64,000 nucleotides of DNA, taken from an uncultured Cohaesibacter sp. (GTDB taxonomy: Bacteria > Pseudomonadota > Alphaproteobacteria > Rhizobiales > Cohaesibacteraceae). A program made the position numbers and the translations under genes. Within the stretch, counting starts at the first letter, position 1, and each line of letters begins with the position of its first letter. The notes under the pieces were generated by a model that searched no databases, was not told the origin of the DNA, and saw only the letters and a program-made list of their open reading frames with translations. The DNA is taken from assembly GCF_963664735.1 (NCBI RefSeq), contig NZ_OY761553.1:3221001-3285000 (forward strand), read 5' to 3'. Below are positions 57,752-64,000 of the stretch, in pieces.

Positions 57752-59284
57752 ATGATTGGTTTTCTCTCACGTTATGATCGCTTGTTTAGCAAGGAAATCG
57801 CCGCGCTGGCAGTATTGCTTATTGCAAACTTCATATGCGCCGTAACTGTATCTGTGTTCTTTCAGAATCGCGATCCTGAAACCCAATCGATGGTTCAGCT
57901 CATCACCATCGCCATCATTTCCATGCTTTCCTGTCTCGTGCTGTTGCAGCTAAACAGCTCCCGTGTCGCTGCAGTTGAAGCCATGGACAATCTTGTGGCC
58001 AAGGATAAGTTGACGGGCCTGGCCAATCGTGAAGCCTTCCAGCGCCACTTGGCGGAACGTATAGAGAATGACAAGGAAGCACCATTCATTCTGCTGCTCC
58101 TAGATCTGGACCGTTTCAAGGAATTGAACGCTTTTTTAGGCTACAGCTCCGCAGATCAACTGTTGCAAAAGTTTGCCGCCAGACTGGAACTACTGACAGA
58201 GCAGGAAGCCGACGCAGCTCGCATCGGGGGCGATGAGTTCGCCTTGATCGTTTCCTATGATGGTAGTGAAAAAAGCTTGCAAGCAAAGATCAAAAAGATT
58301 TTTGAAACACTCTACAAGACTTACATGTGCAACAAACAGTCAATCGATCTGACAGTTTCTGTTGGCACGACATTGTTTCCGGAAGACGGCAGAGATCCTG
58401 AAGGTCTCAACCAGAATGCCTATTTTGCCCTGCAACGGGCCAAGAAAGAAGGTCATAACAGACTTTGCTGTTATGACGAGGTGGCCGATTCCAAGATGAT
58501 GGACTACCATTTTCTGTCCCAGGATATGGATAGGGCTTTGCAGGAAGGTGAATTCGTCGTCTATTTCCAACCTCAGTTTAGCTTTGCGACCGGCAAGCAG
58601 GCAGGCTTTGAAGCTCTTGTCTGTTGGATTCACAAGGATCGCGGTATTATCTCCCCGGCCGTTTTCATTCCCATCGCAGAACAAAACGGTTTGATCATCC
58701 CAATCTCCGAATTTGTGCTACGCCGCGCCTGTGAGATCGCCAGCAAATGGCTCAACCCGCTGAAGGTTGCGGTCAACCTCTCACCCATTCAGATGCGTCA
58801 GTGCGTGATATCGGATCTGGTAGCAGATACGCTGCTGGAAACCGGGCTCGACCCAAGAAGGCTCGAACTGGAAGTAACCGAAAGCCTGTTCATCGACATC
58901 AACGACGAGATCTCCAAAGACCTGCTCCATTTGCAAAGACAAGGCATCTCTATCGCGCTTGATGACTTCGGCACCGGCTATTCCTCTCTGGCCTATTTGA
59001 CCAGTTTTCCTTTTGACAAGATCAAGATCGATAGATCCTTTGTTCTGAATCTGGCCACCGATGACAGCTCGATGGCGATCATTTCTGCCGTCATCGGCAT
59101 GGGCAAGAGCCTGAATATGCGGATTACGGCTGAAGGGATCGAAGACATGCAGGCCTATGAAATATTACGCCTGGCTGGCGTGGATGAAGCTCAGGGGTTC
59201 CTGCTTGGCAAACCCCGAGATATTACCCAGGAGCCAGGAGAGGAAATGCTAGATCTCTCCGTTCAAAAAGCCGCTGTCGCCTAG
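57752..59284 (+). CDS. GGDEF-EAL protein, both motifs intact
   Basis: A 510-aa membrane protein of c-di-GMP turnover. It has two helices near 15-37 and 48-66, a GGDEF domain (KLTGLANREAF, DLDRFKELN, GGDEF at 159-163) and an EAL domain (EAL at 287-289, ESLF, DDFGTGYSSLAYL, KIDRSF). The catalytic GGDEF is complete, but the inhibitory-site RxxD reads QEAD, so product inhibition is likely lost. The EAL side keeps its metal and catalytic motifs, so both synthesis and breakdown are possible. The next gene is a paralogue. There is no sensory domain beyond the short membrane region. Confidence 0.9.
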   Translation: MIGFLSRYDRLFSKEIAALAVLLIANFICAVTVSVFFQNRDPETQSMVQLITIAIISMLSCLVLLQLNSSRVAAVEAMDNLVAKDKLTGLANREAFQRHLAERIENDKEAPFILLLLDLDRFKELNAFLGYSSADQLLQKFAARLELLTEQEADAARIGGDEFALIVSYDGSEKSLQAKIKKIFETLYKTYMCNKQSIDLTVSVGTTLFPEDGRDPEGLNQNAYFALQRAKKEGHNRLCCYDEVADSKMMDYHFLSQDMDRALQEGEFVVYFQPQFSFATGKQAGFEALVCWIHKDRGIISPAVFIPIAEQNGLIIPISEFVLRRACEIASKWLNPLKVAVNLSPIQMRQCVISDLVADTLLETGLDPRRLELEVTESLFIDINDEISKDLLHLQRQGISIALDDFGTGYSSLAYLTSFPFDKIKIDRSFVLNLATDDSSMAIISAVIGMGKSLNMRITAEGIEDMQAYEILRLAGVDEAQGFLLGKPRDITQEPGEEMLDLSVQKAAVA

Positions 59285-59573
59285 TCACGTGTGGGCGGGA
59301 CTTGAAACAGACATGGTTCGTTTCGGGTTATCCACGAGATTTTTGAACTTTTCTGTACAAAGGGAGGCACCCTCGCAGTCGACATAAACGCAAAATTTGC
59401 GCATAACTCGTTATATTTATTAATTATTTTTTGTAACGGCAAATAGTATTCAGTAAAGCTATTAATTTTGAATTTTTCTAATATTGATCGAAAGTATTAA
59501 CTAATTTGATTCCCGATTTGTTTAGAAAACCGGACTAGCGTTAAAGACAGTGTTGACCAATTAGAGCAGATTG
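59285..59573. other. AT-rich gap between the two GGDEF-EAL genes
   Basis: 289 nt without a gene. It is strongly AT-rich in the middle. A single DnaA-box-like TTATCCACG occurs at 59328-59336. I see no promoter I would name. Confidence 0.4.
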
Positions 59574-61151
59574 ATGCAGCAACTGTCGAACACGTGCAGC
59601 CGGCCGGATTCCGAATTGGGAGCGCTACGCAAACTGTGTATCCTCCTCGCTCTTGTTATCCTTGCGCTGGTTCTATCAAGTCACCAGAGCCTTCTCGTAC
59701 GGCAAATGCCAATCCTGGCGATCGCTCTGCTTGGTTGTTATTATTATGTATTCCTCAGCTCAAAGCAGCGGAAGAAACGAAATCGTACCATCCATTTGAT
59801 TGAAGAGCTGAAATCAAGAGATAATCTGACAGGCCTTTCCAATAGACAGCTGTTTCTTTCCTCCGTTTATGCGAGGCTTAAGTCTCCACAACACCAGAAT
59901 GTGCCTTTTGCTCTGCTGCTGATCGACATTGATCGCTTCAAGGAGCTGGATACGATACTGGGCACAGAGAACGGCGATTTGCTGTTGCAGGAATTTGCGG
60001 CAAGGCTGTCCCACTTTCAGCAAGACCACACCATGGTTGCACGCTTGTCGGGCAATGAATTTGCTATTGTTATCGAGAAGCTAGATGCAAGCACCGATTT
60101 CGGACAACGCATCCATGTGCTCCATTCCTATTTGAAGCAGCCCTATCGTTTCAATGGCCGTCCCATTGAGATTACTGTTTCGGGTGGCTATGTTCAGTTT
60201 CCCAAGCATGGCTATCAGGTTGGCAGATTGTTGCAACAGGCCAAGCTGGCCTTGCTGAGGGCAAAGCAGGATGGGCGCAACCAGATCTGCTGTTTCGAGC
60301 AGAGACAGGATGTCAGGGCTCATATCGACCATCAGCTTTCTCAGGAAATGGGCAAATCCATTGCCCAGCACGAATTCAAACTTCACTTCCAGCCGCAATA
60401 TAATATCACAACTGGCAAACAGACCGGTTTTGAAGCCCTGATGCGCTGGGAGCATCCAGTGAGAGGCTGGATACCGCCGAGCACATTCATCCAGATTGCC
60501 GAGCGCAATGGGCTGATATTGCCGTTATCTGAATTTGCCTTGCGTGAATCCTGCAGCACTGCTGTCAAATGGAAACAACCGTTGCGTGTTGCGGTCAATC
60601 TCTCTCCAATCCAGTTCAAGAAAATTGATCTTGTGCCGCTGGTGAAACGCGTTCTGAATGAAACAGGGCTTCCAGCACATCGTTTGGAGCTTGAGGTTAC
60701 GGAAAGCCTGTTCATTCAAAGTAGCCAGCGCACCATAGAAACCCTGCGGCAACTGCGCAGCATGGGCATCGCCATCGCGCTGGACGATTTTGGCACAGGC
60801 TATTCCTCGCTTAGTTACCTGTCTTCTTTCCCGATCGACAAAATCAAGATTGATCGCTCCTTTGTTTCCAATCTCACCAATAGCAACGGCAATATGGCGA
60901 TCATTTCCGCTATGATCGGGATTGGTCGCAGCCTTGATATGAGCATTCTTGCCGAGGGCATCGAGGACAAGGAAACGCTGGAGATGCTTCGTATTGCCGG
61001 CTGCCACGAAGCACAGGGATACTATCTGGGCCGTCCGCGCGACTTGGCTGCGGAACCGGGGTTCGAAATGATTGAACCCGAACCGGAAGACAAGGCCACC
61101 GATAGCACAAAGGCCCTCAAACTGATCAAGAACCCCTTCATGTGTGCATGA
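59574..61151 (+). CDS. GGDEF-EAL protein with degenerate GGDEF (predicted phosphodiesterase)
   Basis: A 525-aa paralogue of the preceding gene with the same layout: two membrane helices (about 20-36 and 43-62), GGDEF domain, EAL domain. The synthase motif has changed from GGDEF to SGNEF (159-163), while the EAL domain keeps EAL (287-289), ESLF, DDFGTGYSS and KIDRSF. The protein should therefore degrade c-di-GMP or act as a sensor, not make it. The two proteins align residue for residue at the key motifs, so a tandem duplication is likely. The start is ATG 59574, preceded by AGAG; a TTG directly before it is less likely. Confidence 0.9.
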   Translation: MQQLSNTCSRPDSELGALRKLCILLALVILALVLSSHQSLLVRQMPILAIALLGCYYYVFLSSKQRKKRNRTIHLIEELKSRDNLTGLSNRQLFLSSVYARLKSPQHQNVPFALLLIDIDRFKELDTILGTENGDLLLQEFAARLSHFQQDHTMVARLSGNEFAIVIEKLDASTDFGQRIHVLHSYLKQPYRFNGRPIEITVSGGYVQFPKHGYQVGRLLQQAKLALLRAKQDGRNQICCFEQRQDVRAHIDHQLSQEMGKSIAQHEFKLHFQPQYNITTGKQTGFEALMRWEHPVRGWIPPSTFIQIAERNGLILPLSEFALRESCSTAVKWKQPLRVAVNLSPIQFKKIDLVPLVKRVLNETGLPAHRLELEVTESLFIQSSQRTIETLRQLRSMGIAIALDDFGTGYSSLSYLSSFPIDKIKIDRSFVSNLTNSNGNMAIISAMIGIGRSLDMSILAEGIEDKETLEMLRIAGCHEAQGYYLGRPRDLAAEPGFEMIEPEPEDKATDSTKALKLIKNPFMCA

Positions 61152-61298
61152 GTCTCTATCCGCTGATCGCAGACGACCATGAGAGACCCGGAATCGTGCG
61201 ACAAGGCTGGCCGTTACGATTTAATCTTTGATTGCGCCAGCCGACTCTTATACCAATGAGCCAACATTGTCCCATTCACAGGCATCCGGTTTGGCGTT

Positions 61299-62894
61299 AT
61301 GGCCGCAATCATTTCAAACCTCATCCTTCTGGACGGCTGGCGACGCCTGCTCGTTGCTTTTCTCTTTGGTGCGCTGGCAAGTCTCTCTCAGGCGCCTTTA
61401 GGCTGGTTCCCTATTTTATGGCTCTGCGTTCCGGTGTTGGTGTGGCTGCTCGATTCAGCCACGTTGGGAAAAAGTGCGCGTGAAGCCTTCTGGTCCATGG
61501 CTCTAGTTGGCTGGACTTTCGGCTTTGGCTTTTTTCTTTTTACCTTTTACTGGATTGGCGCTTCCTTCCTTGTCGAGCCGGACAAGTTTGCCCTCATTAT
61601 GCCATTTGCCATCCTATGCTTTGCTGGCGGTCTGGCGCTCTTCTGGGGTTTGGCAGCCGGACTTGTCGCTCCGTTCTGGTCCGCCTCGCCTCTGCGCATC
61701 GTGTGGCTAGCCCTGACCTGGTCAGCACTGGAATGGCTAAGAGGTATTATTTTTACCGGACTGCCATGGGGTGGGCTCGGACAAGCGGCGACCTCCAACG
61801 ATGTCATGATGCAGATACTGGCTCTTGTAGGGCAGAACAGCGTGGCTCTGTTTGCGCCGATCATCTTTGCATTTCCCGTCTTCTGTTGCGCCAATGAGCG
61901 TGCGCGTAGACCGGGCTTTGTGCTGGCAGGACTATCTGCTTTGCTTTTTTGCGGCCAGCTATCTTATGGCTTCTGGAGGCTCAACCAGCCTTTACCCACG
62001 GCAGCTGAAGGCAAAAAGGTTGTGGTTCGGATCATTCAGCCCAACATTCCCCAAAGAGAAAAATGGAAACTGGAGAATCGATCATGGGTTTTCAATCGGC
62101 TTCTTGCCCTAACAACCTTAGATCGCGAAGACGCACCTGTTGAAAAAGTCAACTTTTTTGTATGGCCTGAAACAGCAGTTCCATTCTACTTAATCGAGCA
62201 ACCGGCAGGCCTCGCAGCCATTGCAAAAGCCCTCCCGGATGATGCTATCTTGTTCACCGGCACCCTTCGTAGAGAAGAGAATTTTACCAATAGCGAACAA
62301 GTTTACAATTCCATCTATCAGGTGGCTGGAGATGGTACTATTCTTGCCTCTTATGACAAGATCCACCTTGTCCCATTTGGTGAATATTTGCCAAAGCAAA
62401 ACTGGTTGAAAGCGCTCGGGTTCGGGCACCTTGCCGAGCAGATATCTGGCTTTTCATTTGGCACAAAAAGAAAACTGCTTGGTGACGGCAAACTGGGAAA
62501 AATTCTACCTCTGATATGCTATGAAATTGCTTTTCCAAGCGAAATTCTTTCTTTTCCGGCTGGAGCGGACATGATTGTCAATGTCACGAACGATGCCTGG
62601 TTTGGCAAGACCGCTGGGCCGTTACAGCACCTCCATTTGGCACAGATGCGCGCTGTAGAAACAGGCTTACCAGTCATTCGTTCTGCAAATACAGGCGTTT
62701 CGGCGGTTATCGATCCTTTTGGACGACTTGTCGCGTCTTTAAAACTGGAAGAGGATGGAATCCTCCAGATGACGGTCCCGGCGAAGCTTTCATCCACTTT
62801 TTACAAGCGATTTGGAGACACTATTTTTCTATGCCTGTGGTTGTTGACCGGTATGCTCGCATTAATCAATCAAAGAAAATTTCAATCCGCCTAA
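61299..62894 (+). CDS. lnt: Apolipoprotein N-acyltransferase Lnt
   Basis: The last step of lipoprotein maturation, adding a third acyl chain at the N-terminal cysteine. 531 aa, with about eight membrane helices and a periplasmic nitrilase-like domain. The catalytic triad is visible: Glu291 (VWPETAVPF), Lys354 (YDKIHLVPFGEYLP) and Cys407 (LPLICYEIAFP). In Sinorhizobium this gene is actA, required for acid tolerance. It normally follows corC; here it is followed as usual by the XRE regulator and metK. The RBS is weak. Confidence 0.94.
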   Translation: MAAIISNLILLDGWRRLLVAFLFGALASLSQAPLGWFPILWLCVPVLVWLLDSATLGKSAREAFWSMALVGWTFGFGFFLFTFYWIGASFLVEPDKFALIMPFAILCFAGGLALFWGLAAGLVAPFWSASPLRIVWLALTWSALEWLRGIIFTGLPWGGLGQAATSNDVMMQILALVGQNSVALFAPIIFAFPVFCCANERARRPGFVLAGLSALLFCGQLSYGFWRLNQPLPTAAEGKKVVVRIIQPNIPQREKWKLENRSWVFNRLLALTTLDREDAPVEKVNFFVWPETAVPFYLIEQPAGLAAIAKALPDDAILFTGTLRREENFTNSEQVYNSIYQVAGDGTILASYDKIHLVPFGEYLPKQNWLKALGFGHLAEQISGFSFGTKRKLLGDGKLGKILPLICYEIAFPSEILSFPAGADMIVNVTNDAWFGKTAGPLQHLHLAQMRAVETGLPVIRSANTGVSAVIDPFGRLVASLKLEEDGILQMTVPAKLSSTFYKRFGDTIFLCLWLLTGMLALINQRKFQSA

Positions 62895-63071
62895 TTGTAA
62901 TAATTGACATATAGCGCTAATACACGGCACTATTGTAAAATCCCGGCGACTAAAGCTAATGGCGCAATTAGTTTTCGGGAACAACGCGGGAAGCGGAACC
63001 CGCAGATAACCAGACCGACGTGAAAAAAATTTGTCATACAGAACAACACGTCAAACAAAAAAGAGAGCCAA

Positions 63072-63485
63072 ATGGCCAGTAAAAAAGCACCGAACCCAAT
63101 CGATGTCTATGTTGGTAGTCGTGTACGGCTTCGCCGCATGATGCTTTCTATGAGCCAAGAAAAACTTGGAGAGCATCTGGGCATTACATTCCAGCAGATT
63201 CAAAAATATGAAAAAGGAACCAACCGAATTGGTGCCAGCCGTTTGCAGCATATTGCAACCGTTCTGGAAGTGCCGGTTTCCTTCTTCTTTGAAGATGCTC
63301 CAGGAACCCCTCAAGAAGCACAGGGCCTTGCTGAATCCAAATCTGAAAATTACGTGATCGACTTCCTTTCTTCTTCTGAAGGGCTGCAGTTGAACCGCGC
63401 GTTTGTTCAGATCAAGGATCAGAAGGTTCGTCGCAAAATTGTGGAACTCGTTAAAGAGATTGCTGGAGACGGCTCAGAGAGTTAA
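63072..63485 (+). CDS. XRE-family transcriptional regulator (PraR-like)
   Basis: A 137-aa helix-turn-helix regulator. The DNA-binding domain is GSRVRLRRMMLSMSQEKLGEHLGI, TFQQIQKYEKGTNRIGASRL, and the C-terminal tail is conserved in Rhizobiales (FVQIKDQKVRRKIVELVKEIA). The same gene upstream of metK in rhizobia resembles PraR, which represses quorum-sensing and biofilm genes; whether the target set is shared is unknown. It is followed by a hairpin at 63534. Confidence 0.85.
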   Translation: MASKKAPNPIDVYVGSRVRLRRMMLSMSQEKLGEHLGITFQQIQKYEKGTNRIGASRLQHIATVLEVPVSFFFEDAPGTPQEAQGLAESKSENYVIDFLSSSEGLQLNRAFVQIKDQKVRRKIVELVKEIAGDGSES

Positions 63486-63533
63486 GTTTGATTTACCTCC
63501 TTTTCAGGAGTGAAGACGACAATATTCTTTCGT

Positions 63534-63580
63534 AAGGGGTGGTCGGGGAAATTCGGTTTCCTGGCCACCCCTTTGTATTT
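63534..63580 (+). terminator. Terminator after the XRE regulator
   Basis: Outer stem AAGGGGTGG/CCACCCCTT (63534-63542 with 63565-63573), inner GGAAA-TTCGG-TTTCC (63547-63561), followed by TGTATTTT. The imperfect internal loop would also suit a regulatory hairpin. Confidence 0.65.
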
Positions 63581-63593
63581 TCGAACATCAGAT

Positions 63594-63839
63594 ATGCTTT
63601 AAGAAGCCGGTAAGATCTTTCAACATAAGGTAAAATCGAAGTCACCGTCACAGGCCACAAACCGATAAGTCGCGCGAATTCTGCCTCCCCCATATTCTGG
63701 TTGCACGGTAAATCGAAACGACAAGGAGCATTTGTTGTGCACCTTTTCACAAAAGGCTGTTTCTCTTTGGATTGCATCACATAGTTTGATGTGATAACGA
63801 CATATCAAATCCTTTATATCACAGGAAAAGACATTCCCC
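63594..63839 (+). promoter_or_regulatory. metK leader with competing hairpins
   Basis: No gene in the gap between the regulator's terminator and metK. The last 65 nt contain ATCACAT (63776-63782), ATGTGAT (63789-63795) and TATCAC (63817-63822). The middle GTGATA can pair with either flank; the right partner ends one base before the AGGAAAAG RBS (63824-63831). This does not match the SAM-II or SAM/SAH consensus as I know them. Confidence 0.5.
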
Positions 63840-64000
63840 ATGGCCCGTAAAGAATATCTGTTTACCAGTGAGTCCGTGTCTGAAGGACATCCGGACAAGA
63901 TCTGTGACCGTATCTCAGACGCTATTGTCGATGAATTCATCAAGGCCGACCCGCACGCTCGTTGTGCCGTGGAAACCATGGCCACTACCAACAAGGTTGT
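63840..64000 (+). CDS. metK: S-adenosylmethionine synthetase (partial, 5' end)
   Basis: The first 53 codons of MetK, cut by the window end. The opening [29 protein letters not shown] is diagnostic and includes the ATP/methionine-binding HPDK. MetK makes S-adenosylmethionine from methionine and ATP. AGGAAAAG precedes the ATG, and the leader has competing hairpins. Confidence 0.96.
   Translation, partial: MARKEYLFTSESVSEGHPDKICDRISDAIVDEFIKADPHARCAVETMATTNKV

Noticed and set aside
59328-59336. DnaA-box-like TTATCCACG in an AT-rich gap
   Set aside because: A single 8/9 match without a second box or an origin-type neighbourhood.
63620-63994. Minus-strand frame covering the metK leader and start
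   Set aside because: It is antisense to the clear MetK N-terminus and shows no family features.

Overview
The window is a gene-dense piece of an alphaproteobacterial chromosome. The gene families and their order point to the Hyphomicrobiales (Rhizobiales): tme (NADP-malic enzyme) next to mutS-glnD-murJ-trpS with olsB across a shared terminator, miaB-phoH-ybeY-corC, irr divergent from fabA-fabB-fabI, and lnt-HTH regulator-metK. A marine genus such as Cohaesibacter would fit, but that is inference from gene content and moderate base composition. I see no phage, insertion sequence, CRISPR array, rRNA or tRNA.

Layout. 1-4.6 kb: tspO, infC (AUU start), a focA-type formate channel, a glycosyltransferase and an alpha/beta hydrolase. 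4.6-10.4 kb: amino-acid catabolism, namely 2,2-dialkylglycine decarboxylase with its divergent LysR regulator (dgdA/dgdR), a succinate-semialdehyde-type aldehyde dehydrogenase, and tryptophanase with a long, highly structured leader. 10.5-12.7 kb: an OxyR-like regulator, coupled to a YjbR-family gene, divergent from a 1-Cys peroxiredoxin. 12.7-26.4 kb: an orphan sensor kinase, a HAD pyrimidine 5'-nucleotidase, rpsT, a rhodanese, and the replication group dnaA-dnaN-recF-(cytochrome c)-gyrB, followed by a DUF985 cupin and rsgA. 26.4-31.6 kb: a secreted ferritin-like protein, an FAH-family hydrolase, quinone oxidoreductase and a hybrid histidine kinase.

31.8-53.4 kb is a conserved housekeeping block: olsB, malic enzyme, mutS, glnD, murJ, trpS, a universal stress protein, a NifU-type Fe-S protein, a MazG-like protein, tsaB-rimI-fur/mur, plsC, miaB, phoH, ybeY and corC. 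53.6-61.2 kb holds irr, fabA-fabB-fabI and two tandem GGDEF-EAL genes. This block lies between corC and lnt, which are adjacent in many relatives. The window ends in lnt, an XRE regulator and the start of metK.

The themes are central information processing (DNA replication, mismatch repair, tRNA modification, ribosome assembly), envelope lipids (olsB, plsC, fabABI, lnt, murJ), and iron/manganese and redox control (irr, fur/mur, oxyR-like, peroxiredoxin).

I found no wholly new multi-gene system. The most interesting unexplained signals are: nine GANTC (CcrM-type) sites in 323 bp of gene-free DNA upstream of the rhodanese-dnaA genes; a tnaA leader with tandem repeats and nested hairpins; competing hairpins at the metK ribosome-binding site; an OxyR-like regulator that lacks the resolving cysteine; a 12-codon ORF with a near-perfect Shine-Dalgarno sequence upstream of rsgA; and a tandem GGDEF-EAL pair in which only one GGDEF motif is intact.
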